From JAWOHX01 sp046484975 (GTDB lineage Bacteria > Bacillota > Clostridia > DUPQ01): 32,590 bases of DNA. The position numbers and the translations under genes are program-made. Under the pieces are notes generated by a model, which saw only the letters and a list, made by a program, of their open reading frames with translations, was not told where the DNA came from and did no database searches. The stretch covers positions 1 through 32,590 of the forward strand of contig JAWOHX010000014.1 of the NCBI GenBank assembly GCA_046484975.1. The letters run 5' to 3'. Positions 8,575 to 17,659 of this stretch are shown piece by piece; the stretch's first letter is position 1, and each line of letters begins with the position of its first letter.

Positions 8575-9051
8575 ATGGAACACAGCATTCTTTCCGTCAG
8601 GGAACACCCACAGCATGCAAAACGCGCCATTGCCTGGTTCGCCTCGAAGTTTGACATTCCCCTCAAGGAATATGAAAAAAGCATGGAAGCCTGCATGCAT
8701 ACCACCGGGAATCTGCCCCGATGGTATCTTTTGCTGGATGCAGAGGATGAAATCATGGGGGGATGCGGGCTCATCAGGAATGATTTTGTCGACAGGACAG
8801 ACCTTTTTCCATATGTCTGCGCCCTTTATGTGGAGACGAAAGCAAGGGGGGTTGGCCTGGGCGGCAGACTGCTGGAACATGTCAGGTCAGAAGGGGCAAC
8901 GCTCGGATTTGAGAAGCTGTACCTTTGTACCGGACATACCGGATACTACGAGAAATATGGATGGAAGCACATCGCCATGGGAGTCCATCCGTCCGGGGAA
9001 ACATCCAGGATCTATGAAGCACCGGTCATCAGGAAGCCGTCATCCCGCTGA
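8575..9051 (+). CDS. GNAT-family N-acetyltransferase
   Basis: A 158-residue GCN5-related acetyltransferase. Motif A for acetyl-CoA pyrophosphate binding is RGVGLGGRLL (91-100). The C-terminal LYLCTGHTGYYEKYGW (115-130) is the usual motif B beta-bulge with the active-site Tyr. The open frame extends upstream into thiN, but the ATG at 8575, one base after the thiN stop, gives the expected N-terminus. The ribosome site is weak, so translation may depend on coupling to thiN. The substrate cannot be told from sequence; it could acetylate a small amine, an antibiotic or a protein. Confidence 0.88.
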   Translation: MEHSILSVREHPQHAKRAIAWFASKFDIPLKEYEKSMEACMHTTGNLPRWYLLLDAEDEIMGGCGLIRNDFVDRTDLFPYVCALYVETKARGVGLGGRLLEHVRSEGATLGFEKLYLCTGHTGYYEKYGWKHIAMGVHPSGETSRIYEAPVIRKPSSR

Positions 9052-9058
9052 AGGAACA

Positions 9059-10252
9059 TCAGGTGTGATCCCCGAATATCTCCCCGGCGAGTTTTGTCAA
9101 TGCCGGCAAGGCCCTTTGGATGGCTTCCATCTCAATGCAGAAGGCCATGCGGAACGTCCCGGGCAATCCGAAACCCCGGCCGGGAACCACCAGGATATTA
9201 TACTTCTTCGCTTTCTCAATAAAAATCATCTCGTCCTCATATGGGGATTCCACGAACAGGTAGAATGCTCCCTGGGGCTTTTTGCATCGGAATCCCAGGG
9301 ATATCATATGCGTGTAGAGGGTCTCCATCCGGACCCGGTACTCCTCCAGGTTGACTTTGGCCCGGATGCTTTTCTCGATGATGCGCTGGGCGATGGCGGG
9401 GGCGTTGACAAATCCTAAGGTGCGGTTGTTGAAAATCAGGGCGGAAAGCAGGGTCTTTGCCTGGGAAAACCCCGGATTCACCGCGATGTAGCCGATCCTT
9501 TCCCCGGGAAGGGCCAGGGTCTTGCTGTAGGAGGTGATGATCACGGATTTTTCAAAGAAATCGAACACGCAGGGGATGACGGAGCCGTCGAAGACCAGCT
9601 TGGTGTAGGGTTCGTCGCTCAGGACGAAGACATGGATGCCCAGTTCCTTTTCCTTTTTCCCGATCACTTTGGCCAGGCTGTGAAGAACTTCCTCCGGGTA
9701 TATGACACCCGTGGGATTGTTGGGGGAGTTGATGATCACAGCCTTTGTCCTGGGAGTGATTGCCTTTTCGATGAGGGCAAGGTCGGGCATGAAGGTTTTC
9801 CGGTGGGTGGGAACGGGAACGGGGATGCCGCCCGCGTTTTTTACATAGAACAGGTATTCCGCGAAGTAGGGGGAAAAGACCAGTACTTCCTCCCCGGGGT
9901 TGAGGATGGATTTCAGGGTGACAGCCATGCCGGCAGCCGCTCCGCACACCATCACCACGTTCCCGAAGGGGACATGGACACCATAATCCTCCATGAGGCT
10001 CATGGACACGGCCTGGCGGGTGGAATCATAACCGGCGTTGCTCATGTATTTGTGGATGCCCTTGATCTTCTCGGAGGAAATCTCCATGATGGCCTGATTG
10101 ACTTCCTCCGGTGGTTCCATGTCCGGGTTCCCGATGGAAAAATCAAAGACATTCTCTTCCCCATGGATCTTCTTCAGCTGCGTCCCTTCCTCAAACATCG
10201 CCCGGATGAACGATGACTTCTTCAGGCTTTCCAGGGTCTCATTGGAAAACAT
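9059..10252 (-). CDS. PLP-dependent class I/II aminotransferase
   Basis: A fold-type I aminotransferase of 397 residues. The Schiff-base lysine is Lys244 in SYSKTLALPGERIGY. The substrate and PLP-binding SPNNPTG is at 176-182, SDEPY is at 212-216, and the carboxylate-binding Arg lies in GTFRMAF (365-371). The start is the ATG at 10252, preceded on the minus strand by GGAGGTGGG; the open frame reaches further back but has no support there. It ends only eight bases from the convergent GNAT gene. It is 31 bases downstream of rqcH and probably in the same transcript. Specificity (aspartate, alanine or aromatic) is unclear. A wide pocket is typical of this subgroup. Confidence 0.93.
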   Translation of the reverse strand: MFSNETLESLKKSSFIRAMFEEGTQLKKIHGEENVFDFSIGNPDMEPPEEVNQAIMEISSEKIKGIHKYMSNAGYDSTRQAVSMSLMEDYGVHVPFGNVVMVCGAAAGMAVTLKSILNPGEEVLVFSPYFAEYLFYVKNAGGIPVPVPTHRKTFMPDLALIEKAITPRTKAVIINSPNNPTGVIYPEEVLHSLAKVIGKKEKELGIHVFVLSDEPYTKLVFDGSVIPCVFDFFEKSVIITSYSKTLALPGERIGYIAVNPGFSQAKTLLSALIFNNRTLGFVNAPAIAQRIIEKSIRAKVNLEEYRVRMETLYTHMISLGFRCKKPQGAFYLFVESPYEDEMIFIEKAKKYNILVVPGRGFGLPGTFRMAFCIEMEAIQRALPALTKLAGEIFGDHT

Positions 10253-10283
10253 ATCCCACCTCCGTGTCTGGATTTTATCAAAA

Positions 10284-12044
10284 TTATACCACAGAATCCT
10301 TTTTAGTCCCCAACAGTTTTTCCACCATGTCCCCGTCCGCCGTGGCATAGGCACTGAAATAACTGGAATAGGTCACCATGCCGGGTTTGGCCCCCGGGGG
10401 CTTTTTCACATTGCGTACCTCCGTATAGTCCACCATGATCTGCCCGGAGGATCTGGCCCTGCTGTGGTAGGCGGCGATGACGGCGGCCTCGGTGATGGCC
10501 TTGTCCGGGAAGAATGCCTCTTTTTTGTCTTTGCGCCGGATGATGACATGGGAACCGGGGATGTTCTTGGCATGGAGCCATAGGTCCCTGCTGTTGGCAA
10601 AGGTGAACGTCAGCCAGTCGTTGCCGGTATTGTTGCGACCCGCAAAAATCTCATATCCTTCTGAAGACACATAACGGAATGGCGGATTGGGGGGCGGGCT
10701 TTTCTTCATGGAGAGGGTGTGCTTTTTGGATGTGTATCCTTCCCGGGCCAGTTCCCTGCGGATCTCTTCCACTTCCCCGGCCGAGGTGCAGGACTGGAGG
10801 CTGTGCATCACGTTCTTCAGGTATTCCAGCTCCTCCTCCGCCTGCTTGAGCTGGCCCACGGCATAATCCGCCGCGCTTTTCAACTTCTTGTATTTTTTGA
10901 AATAATCACGGGCATTTGCCAGAGGGTCCCGTTGGGGATCCATATCCACCTGGATGTCCTCTCCGGTGTGATAGTTGAACAGGATGGCCTTGTCACTGCC
11001 CTTCCCCAGGGCATGGAGATTGGCGGTGAGGAGCTCTCCGAAAAGCCGCAGCCGTTCGGCCTCGGCAGATTTATCCAGGCTTTCCCGGTGGATGATGATT
11101 TTCTTCTCACAGCGCTCCAGATTGCGCTGCACGGTTTTTTTCAATTCCGAGGACTTCTGGCCGATCCTTTCCGTGGTGTCCTTCCAGGTGTAGAAGCTGT
11201 CCACTGCCTGGTTCAGGTTGTCGAAGGAAAGGGTTCCGGGGTACTGGGTGAGAAAGAGGCAGTGGAAGTCCAGGGGGTGTTCCCCGTCCATGGCCACACA
11301 GGGGGAGAACCTGTCCAGCAGGATGTCGTCCCGGACATCGTTGAGGGCCACGTCAAGAAGCCTTCTCCCGTCAGGTGCCAGCATCCCCAGGGGGATGTCT
11401 CCGCCAATCCCCGCCCGGTGGACGATTTCCCGGCTTAAGACCGGGGAGAATCCCTTGATGCAGGAGAGGATGGCATCCGACGGCCTTTTCTCATGGAAGG
11501 CATTCAACATGCCCGGTGTATAATCCTGCAGAAGGGCTTTGTCCTGTGGAGGCGGGGGTTCGTAGAGTCCTGCAGGCATGATCCGGCGTTTCAGGGACAA
11601 ATCCCCGTCGATATGCTTCAAGGCGTCCAGGATCCTCAAGGATGCGTTGGTCACGATGATGTTGCAGATTCTTCCGGTGAGCTCCACGATGAGTTTCTTT
11701 TCCTGCATGTCACCCAGCTCGTTCATGTTCTCCACCGTGAATACAAGGACCCTTTCATCATCCGGACACATGACATCAGATATTTTGCCGCCTCCAAGAT
11801 GTTTTCTGAGGAACATGCAGAAATTCGGGGGCTGGGCAGGGTTTGGCTTTTTTTCCCGGGTCAGGTGGATCCTGGCACAGGAGGGATTCACGGAAACCAC
11901 CATCCGGAAGGTTGTTCCGTGGTTGTGGATGGAAAACACCACTTCATCCTTCTCGGGCATGGAGATGACTTGGATTTTCCCTCCCTTGCAATGAACACTA
12001 AGCTCCCGGGCCATGCATCTGATCGTCATTCCGTCAAAGGGCAT
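10284..12044 (-). CDS. rqcH: ribosome quality control factor RqcH (NFACT/FbpA family)
   Basis: RqcH binds stalled 50S subunits with peptidyl-tRNA and recruits tRNA-Ala to add alanine tails that mark the nascent chain for degradation. The NFACT-N domain starts MPFDGMT. A coiled-coil middle follows at about 275-430. The C-terminal NFACT-R domain has DLWLHAKNIPGSHVIIR and VKKPPGAKPGMVTY. The 586-residue length is normal. The start at 12044 has GGAGG six bases upstream and matches the family N-terminus; the long open extension upstream belongs to another gene in another frame. At the position of the Asp-Arg pair (97/98 in B. subtilis RqcH, from memory) this protein has Glu97-Arg98. The same family was historically called fibronectin-binding protein. 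Confidence 0.95.
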   Translation of the reverse strand: MPFDGMTIRCMARELSVHCKGGKIQVISMPEKDEVVFSIHNHGTTFRMVVSVNPSCARIHLTREKKPNPAQPPNFCMFLRKHLGGGKISDVMCPDDERVLVFTVENMNELGDMQEKKLIVELTGRICNIIVTNASLRILDALKHIDGDLSLKRRIMPAGLYEPPPPQDKALLQDYTPGMLNAFHEKRPSDAILSCIKGFSPVLSREIVHRAGIGGDIPLGMLAPDGRRLLDVALNDVRDDILLDRFSPCVAMDGEHPLDFHCLFLTQYPGTLSFDNLNQAVDSFYTWKDTTERIGQKSSELKKTVQRNLERCEKKIIIHRESLDKSAEAERLRLFGELLTANLHALGKGSDKAILFNYHTGEDIQVDMDPQRDPLANARDYFKKYKKLKSAADYAVGQLKQAEEELEYLKNVMHSLQSCTSAGEVEEIRRELAREGYTSKKHTLSMKKSPPPNPPFRYVSSEGYEIFAGRNNTGNDWLTFTFANSRDLWLHAKNIPGSHVIIRRKDKKEAFFPDKAITEAAVIAAYHSRARSSGQIMVDYTEVRNVKKPPGAKPGMVTYSSYFSAYATADGDMVEKLLGTKKDSVV

Positions 12045-12045
12045 T

Positions 12046-13167
12046 TTAAACCTCCACCGTGATTCTTCTTGCAAGGATGGCTTTTCCCGTGATGCCCCGG
12101 GCATCCCGGTGCTTGAATTTGGAGTAGACCGCCAGGAAGGAGTCTTTAGTGAGAGCCTGAAGTGCGCAGTAGGAACAGGTCTCCGTCTGGTACTCCTCCG
12201 GGTGGACCAGGGCGATTCTCTCCTGCCAGGCGTCCCCATGCATAATCCGTATGAACAGTCCGGGCCTGCCATAACCCGCCACTGTCGCACCGTTGCCCAA
12301 GTGGACGGCCTGGGGCCAGACGCCCCTGTCGTCGAATATTTCCGGTGCAGACCAGGATTGTCCGTTGTCCCGGCTCCGGGAGATGTACAGAGGCCCGATG
12401 CCGTTTCCATCCGTGGTCCGCAAAAGGGTGAAAACAGAATCCCCGCCGGTGAAGCACAGGCAGGGCTCGGTGAATCCGAACCGCTTTTTAGAAAGGGGGT
12501 CTGCGGGATAGGGAGGTGCATAGGGGATGAGGCTCTCCATATAAAAGCTCTTCCCGTTGTCGATGCTTTTGAAAAACACGGCGTGGCAATGGGCGGAGGG
12601 GATGCCGTTGTCATGCAGGGTCTCGTACAATGGAGCCCAGACTGCCCCGTCCGGTGCCCTGACCAGCTGATGGAAGAACTTCCCCGCAAGGACCCCTTCC
12701 GTGGCGGCCAGGACCAGCAACCTGTCATCCAAAACAACTCTTTGTATCTCCCATGCAGCCCCCCGGGAAGACCTTCTCATCACGGTCCACTCCCGATACT
12801 CCTCCCGGGTTTCGTCCATCCGGTACAGGCTGGCTTCCAGGCCGTAATTCATCCTGGTCCCGATCCTGCCGGGCAGAATGACATCGGACAAGTCCCGGGA
12901 AAGGGGGGCATGGGTGTTGATGAGACTCTTGTCGTCCAGCATGACGCCGCCCTGCTCCTGCGTCCGCTGCCAGGTCTTTCCCATGTCATGTGACCGGTAC
13001 CAGGATTTGCTTTTGCCGTAATCCCTGGCGCTGTCCTGGCCGGTATGAATTTCCACATACAGGATGTTGTCGTTTTGGAACACCCGGGGAAACTGCCAGG
13101 GCCCCCAGCCCTGGATCCCCGGTCCTGCCATGGATATGATTGTCTCCTCGTCAAACAGAAGCCTCAT
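12046..13167 (-). CDS. BNR/Asp-box beta-propeller protein, sialidase-like
   Basis: A 373-residue predicted beta-propeller with Asp-box repeats: SHDMGKTW (59-66), SIDNGKSF (201-208) and SRDNGQSW (265-272). This is the fold of sialidases and related exo-acting glycoside hydrolases. There is no signal peptide or membrane segment, so it is probably cytoplasmic. The Arg triad and Tyr/Glu pair of true GH33 sialidases are not evident, so the activity is unassigned. The start overlaps the stop of the upstream propeller gene as ATGA and has a GGAGGAAAC site, which points to translational coupling. It ends one base before the rqcH start, and the rqcH ribosome site lies inside its last codons. Confidence 0.85.
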   Translation of the reverse strand: MRLLFDEETIISMAGPGIQGWGPWQFPRVFQNDNILYVEIHTGQDSARDYGKSKSWYRSHDMGKTWQRTQEQGGVMLDDKSLINTHAPLSRDLSDVILPGRIGTRMNYGLEASLYRMDETREEYREWTVMRRSSRGAAWEIQRVVLDDRLLVLAATEGVLAGKFFHQLVRAPDGAVWAPLYETLHDNGIPSAHCHAVFFKSIDNGKSFYMESLIPYAPPYPADPLSKKRFGFTEPCLCFTGGDSVFTLLRTTDGNGIGPLYISRSRDNGQSWSAPEIFDDRGVWPQAVHLGNGATVAGYGRPGLFIRIMHGDAWQERIALVHPEEYQTETCSYCALQALTKDSFLAVYSKFKHRDARGITGKAILARRITVEV

Positions 13168-14549
13168 GTTTCCTCCGTCATCGGCAGGGGGAACCCCAGG
13201 TTCATATATGGCTTTGCCGCATGGTAAGGATGCAGGTCCCCTTCCATGGAATACAGCAGGCAGTTTTGTATTTCCAGCTCCAGAAAGATCCTGCGGCCGC
13301 GCAGTTCCCGCATGTCTTTGTCTTTCCACCTGGGAACGACCTTCAGGCTGTCCCCTGTGAAAGGAATGCTTTCCTCATAACCAAAGCCCGGGTAGGGGGC
13401 ATAGGATTCATCAAGAACCCGGAATTTCACGTATCCCGCGGGGCAGCTCAGGTTGAAATGCAAGTCATCCCCGGTCAGGTGCATCCCTTTGAAACGGAGA
13501 GAGGCGGTCCTGGAAAATGATTCCAGGGCAGTGAATCCGTGTTTCCGGATTCCGTGGAAGACCACACCCCAGTTGCCGCAATCTTTCGCCAGCTGCGGAT
13601 ATTCCCAGCCCGGGTAGGCGGGTGCGAAGCCGCAGCCGTGGTCCGCCCGGGAACCGCTGGACGCGATGATCCATTCGTCCCCGGAGGGGGTTTCCACCAT
13701 GTTGGACAAATAAAGGCAGGAACTGCCGAATTCCGGCGGGGCAGGCCTGGGGATGAGGACATCCCGGCTTGCCCGGTTCCAGACGATGCCGTTGTAGCTG
13801 TAGACCAGCGCACAGTCCACCTTCCCTGCCATTTTGGACCAGACGGTGTCCCGGGGGTCCGTGCGGTAGAGCTGCAGGAAGCCAAGGAACATCCCGTCCA
13901 TGGGGAACACCGTCATGCCATAGTACTGGGTAAAGGGCTCGTCGAAGGGGGTGGGTGCCAGCAGCAGCACGGGGTCGGACCAGGTTTCCAGGTCTTTTGA
14001 GAAATATGAGGTGATTCTCCGGTCGATGAACCCGCCCCGGCAGATGACCTGGTATTTCCCTAGCACCGGGTTGTAGAACACATTGTTGGATGTGTCGGAC
14101 GGATGGTCCATGACCTTCCAGGGGGTGTCGGTGTCCCAGTGGATGCCGTCCCTGCTGGCGATGACGCAGCCATACCCCCTGTTGTCGGCATCCTTGTCCA
14201 TTTTCATGACCACAGCCTTGTATCTCCGGGCCGGGTTGTTCTCGTGGGTGTCCCTGTTGACGAAGAGGGATCCCGTCCTGCGGATGTCATCAATCCTCCC
14301 GGCGGGCGTGAAATTGACCCCGTCGCTTCCCGTGGCATACAGGATTTCCCGGTCCCAGTCCCTGGACATGTCCTTAATGGAGGAATAGTAGAGGATGTAT
14401 CTCCCTCCCTCCCGGCCATGGACCAGGGAGGATCCGGCGCTGATGCCCTCCGGTTGGAAAACCCCTGTCCTGCGGGGGGTGAAGTGCCTTTTCCGGATGC
14501 CTTCGCTGTGATCCAGCATAAAATCATCGAAAAATAAAAAAGTGTTCAT
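13164..14549 (-). CDS. five-bladed beta-propeller glycoside hydrolase-like protein (GH32/43-like)
   Basis: A 461-residue cytoplasmic protein with the pattern of a five-bladed propeller glycosidase. It opens with FLFFDDFMLD (4-13), has repeated sheet motifs such as YILYYSS (51-57) and an Asp-box-like SRDGIHWD (132-139), and carries the DTSNNVFYNPVLGKY stretch (152-166) seen in uncharacterised GH32-related proteins. A beta-sandwich-like C-terminal region follows from about 350. No signal peptide is present. The start has GGGAGCAGGCC seven bases upstream and is the first gene of the minus-strand operon. The substrate is unknown. Its partner downstream is another propeller, and the divergent gene is an alpha-mannosidase, so trimming of an imported oligosaccharide is a reasonable inference. 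Confidence 0.75.
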   Translation of the reverse strand: MNTFLFFDDFMLDHSEGIRKRHFTPRRTGVFQPEGISAGSSLVHGREGGRYILYYSSIKDMSRDWDREILYATGSDGVNFTPAGRIDDIRRTGSLFVNRDTHENNPARRYKAVVMKMDKDADNRGYGCVIASRDGIHWDTDTPWKVMDHPSDTSNNVFYNPVLGKYQVICRGGFIDRRITSYFSKDLETWSDPVLLLAPTPFDEPFTQYYGMTVFPMDGMFLGFLQLYRTDPRDTVWSKMAGKVDCALVYSYNGIVWNRASRDVLIPRPAPPEFGSSCLYLSNMVETPSGDEWIIASSGSRADHGCGFAPAYPGWEYPQLAKDCGNWGVVFHGIRKHGFTALESFSRTASLRFKGMHLTGDDLHFNLSCPAGYVKFRVLDESYAPYPGFGYEESIPFTGDSLKVVPRWKDKDMRELRGRRIFLELEIQNCLLYSMEGDLHPYHAAKPYMNLGFPLPMTEET

Positions 14550-14680
14550 GGCCTGCTCCCTCAGACGGAAATATATATGAACAAGTATAGCACAAAAAGA
14601 AGTGGCACGGATGGGAGGAGCTTGTTTACAAACCGGAAGGAATCATATAATCTGGTGGTATCAACCTGAAAGGATACCCT
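14550..14680. promoter_or_regulatory. divergent promoter region between glycan operons
   Basis: This 131-base gap separates the minus-strand propeller operon from the plus-strand mannosidase operon. On the plus strand TTGTTT (14622-14627) and TATAAT (14646-14651) are 18 bases apart and form a good sigma-A promoter. The -35 lies in TTGTTTACAA, a small TTGT-nn-ACAA palindrome that could be an operator. On the minus strand a TATACT-like -10 can be read near 14583-14590, but its -35 is poor. A shared regulator for both operons is possible. Confidence 0.55.
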
Positions 14681-17659
14681 ATGCCTTACGATTTGAAAGC
14701 CTGCCTGCGGCGGATTAAAAGAACCATGGGACAGATGGAGAAAAGCATATACAGGAAGATCGGGGAACTGGAGACCCTGGCCTATGTCTCCCGGGAGCCC
14801 CTCCCCTTCGGGAGGCGCTTGGAAGGTCGCAGGACCAGCCTGGCTTTGGGACAGGCATGGGGGGGTCTTTTCGATTGCGCCTGGTTCCTTTTCACGGGGA
14901 CGGTCCCGGAGGAAGAGCGGGGAGGGGAAGTGGTGCTGATTTTGGACATCAGCGGGGAAGCCTACATCGCCGGTCCCGGGGGAAGCCCCGTGCAGGGCAT
15001 CACCACCGCTTCCTCGGAATATGATTTCAGCCTGGGAAAACCTGTGAAGAAAGTGGTCTATCTTCCGAAGGAGAGATGGGAAGACGGACATGTGGAAATC
15101 TGGGCGGACGGCGCCTGCAACGATCTCTTTGGCAACCTGCAGGACAACGGCGTCCTCCGGGAGAGCCACATGGCGGTGATGAACAAGGCCATGAAGGACG
15201 CATATTATGATTTCGAGGTACTCCATGAACTGATGAAGGAGACTTCCCCTGACAATGCGAGGCATTTTTGCATTCTGTACGCCCTCTACGAGGCATCCGG
15301 GGTGTTTGCGGACTATACGGAGGAGGAAGCCCTCCGGGCGAGGGAAATCCTCAGGCCGGAGCTGGAGCGCAGGTGCGTGGACGCACCCTTGCGCATCAGC
15401 GCCATCGGCCACGCCCACCTGGACCTTGCCTGGCGTTGGCCTGTCCGGGAGACCATCCGGAAAGGAGCCCGGACCTTTTCCACCGCCCTGATGAACCTGG
15501 AGAAATATCCGGACTATGTCTTCGGGGCCAGCCAGCCCCAGCTCTACCAGTGGATCCGGGAGCATTACCCGGAACTCTACGAAAAAGTCAGGGAACGCGT
15601 GAAGGAGGGCAGGTGGGAGGCACAGGGAGCCATGTGGGTGGAATCCGACACCAATATCACAGGCGGGGAATCCCTGGTCCGGCAGGTGCTCTACGGCAAG
15701 GCCTTTTTCCAGGAGGAATTCGGGGAGGACATCCGGACACTGTGGCTTCCGGACGTGTTCGGCTATTCCGCTGCCCTTCCCCAGATCCTGAAGAAATCAG
15801 GGGTGGACTACTTCATGACCATCAAATTGTCCTGGAGCGAGTTCAACACCTTTCCCCACCATACATTCTGGTGGCAGGGCATGGACGGGTCCAGGGTGCT
15901 TGCCCATATGCCTCCCGAAGGGACATACAACAGCTCCGCGGCCCCCAGGGCCGTGAAAGCCATTGAGAAAGCCTATCTGGACAAAGGCATATCCGAGGAA
16001 TGCATGATGCTCTTTGGCATCGGCGACGGCGGGGGAGGCCCCGGGGAGGAGCACCTGGAAAGGCTTTCCCGTGAAAAGGCCCTGCAGGGGCTCCTGCCGG
16101 TGAAACAGGAATTTTCCCGGGCGTTCTTCGAAAGGCTGGCTGAAAAAGGAGACAGATACAAGACCTGGGTGGGGGAGTTGTACCTGGAATATCACCGGGG
16201 GACCTATACCACCCAGGGGAGGAGCAAATACTGGAACCGGAAAATGGAGACTGCCCTGCGGGAACTGGAACTTGCCTGTGCAAAACACGGCCGGCTGGAA
16301 TATACCGGGGAGGTCAGGGACATCTGGAAGGAGGTCCTGCTCTACCAGTTCCACGACATCCTTCCGGGTTCCTCCATCACCCGGGTCTATGAGGAAAGCA
16401 ATGGGAGATATGCCCTGCTTCATGGACGGGTGAATGAACTGCTTGAGGAGGTCCTTTTGGAAGGGAACAGGGACGGGGAATATGCAAGGATCACAAACTC
16501 CCTGTCCATGGAACGGAAAAGCTGGGTTCACCACAACGGCACCTGGAAGCATATCCATGTCCCTCCCATGGCCCATGTGATACGGCGATTCGACGGAAAT
16601 GACGGGGCATCAGAGACCAAGGCCGGGGATATGGCCCTGGAGAATGACATCTTGAAGGTGGTTTTCCATGAGGATGGTTCGCTTTCATCCGTTTTCGACA
16701 AAGAGAACGACCGGGAGGTGGTGAAGCCGGGAACCAGGGCCAACATGCTTGGCTTTTTCAGGGATGACGGGGACGCCTGGGACTTCCCCCACGACTACCG
16801 GATGCACCCGGCCGGAAAGCTTTTGCTGGAAGACATGACATTCATGATTGACGGCCCCCGGGCGGTATGCAGACTGGATTACCTCTATGGAGACTCCCGC
16901 ATCCGGCAGGATGTGGTTCTGGTCCAGGGAAGCCGGAGGATTGATTTCGAGACACACCTGGACTGGAATGACAGCAATGTGATGATGCGGACATCCTTCC
17001 CGGTGTCGGTGCGTGCCGCCGAGGTTTCCTGCGAGATTCAGTTCGGCCACATCAGGAGACCCACCCATGGCAACACTTCCTGGGACATGGCGAAGTTCGA
17101 GGTGTGTGCCCACAAATGGGCGGACCTATCCCAGAGGGATTATGGTGTCGCCCTGCTCAACGACTGTAAATACGGTTATTCCGTTTCGGAAGACACCCTG
17201 GACCTTTGCCTGTTGCGAAGCACAGCCCATGTGGACAGGAACGGGGAAAAGGGAGAACATATTTTCACCTATTCCCTGTATCCCCACAAGGGGGACCTCG
17301 TGGAGGGAAAAGTCATTGAGGCCGGCTATGACCTGAACGTCCCGCTGAGGATCTACGGGACAGATGAGAGGGAGGAGAATACAGGCCCGTCCTATGTGAT
17401 GCTTTCGGCGCCAAACATCCATGTGGAGGCCGTGAAGCTTTCGGAGGACGGGGAAGGTGTCATCATCCGGATGTACGAGTCTGTGGGAGCCCGTACAAAA
17501 ACGCGGATGGTCCTCTGTCAGGCAGCCCGGATGTTGCAGGAAACCGACCTTATGGAAGTACCCTTCGGACCTGCGGAGGAAAATGTTTCATCCATGGATC
17601 TGGTTTTCTCCCCATTTGAGATCAAGACAGTGAAGGCGACGGGAATGCCATGCATGTGA
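14681..17659 (+). CDS. GH38 alpha-mannosidase
   Basis: A 992-residue retaining alpha-mannosidase, probably cytoplasmic because no signal peptide is present. An N-terminal beta-sandwich (about 1-235) precedes the catalytic barrel. Zinc-site motifs are GHAHLDLAW (243-251) and WVESDTNI (319-326), where Asp323 is the likely nucleophile. WLPDVFGYS (355-363), GDGGGGPG (448-455) and QFHDILPGSS (556-565) are also typical of the family. C-terminal beta-sandwich domains run to the end (SSVFDKENDREVV at about 668-680 is typical of them). The start has AAAGGA six bases upstream and lies about 30 bases after a TATAAT box. It likely removes alpha-mannose from imported oligosaccharides. The exact linkage cannot be read from sequence. 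Confidence 0.95.
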   Translation: MPYDLKACLRRIKRTMGQMEKSIYRKIGELETLAYVSREPLPFGRRLEGRRTSLALGQAWGGLFDCAWFLFTGTVPEEERGGEVVLILDISGEAYIAGPGGSPVQGITTASSEYDFSLGKPVKKVVYLPKERWEDGHVEIWADGACNDLFGNLQDNGVLRESHMAVMNKAMKDAYYDFEVLHELMKETSPDNARHFCILYALYEASGVFADYTEEEALRAREILRPELERRCVDAPLRISAIGHAHLDLAWRWPVRETIRKGARTFSTALMNLEKYPDYVFGASQPQLYQWIREHYPELYEKVRERVKEGRWEAQGAMWVESDTNITGGESLVRQVLYGKAFFQEEFGEDIRTLWLPDVFGYSAALPQILKKSGVDYFMTIKLSWSEFNTFPHHTFWWQGMDGSRVLAHMPPEGTYNSSAAPRAVKAIEKAYLDKGISEECMMLFGIGDGGGGPGEEHLERLSREKALQGLLPVKQEFSRAFFERLAEKGDRYKTWVGELYLEYHRGTYTTQGRSKYWNRKMETALRELELACAKHGRLEYTGEVRDIWKEVLLYQFHDILPGSSITRVYEESNGRYALLHGRVNELLEEVLLEGNRDGEYARITNSLSMERKSWVHHNGTWKHIHVPPMAHVIRRFDGNDGASETKAGDMALENDILKVVFHEDGSLSSVFDKENDREVVKPGTRANMLGFFRDDGDAWDFPHDYRMHPAGKLLLEDMTFMIDGPRAVCRLDYLYGDSRIRQDVVLVQGSRRIDFETHLDWNDSNVMMRTSFPVSVRAAEVSCEIQFGHIRRPTHGNTSWDMAKFEVCAHKWADLSQRDYGVALLNDCKYGYSVSEDTLDLCLLRSTAHVDRNGEKGEHIFTYSLYPHKGDLVEGKVIEAGYDLNVPLRIYGTDEREENTGPSYVMLSAPNIHVEAVKLSEDGEGVIIRMYESVGARTKTRMVLCQAARMLQETDLMEVPFGPAEENVSSMDLVFSPFEIKTVKATGMPCM

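Noticed and set aside
12045..12737. N-terminal extension of rqcH to 817 residues
   Set aside because: The extension overlaps the BNR propeller gene in another frame, and the family N-terminus with a strong ribosome site lies at 12044.
12046..13167. True GH33 sialidase
   Set aside because: Asp boxes fit the fold, but I could not find the arginine triad and Tyr/Glu residues needed for sialic acid cleavage.
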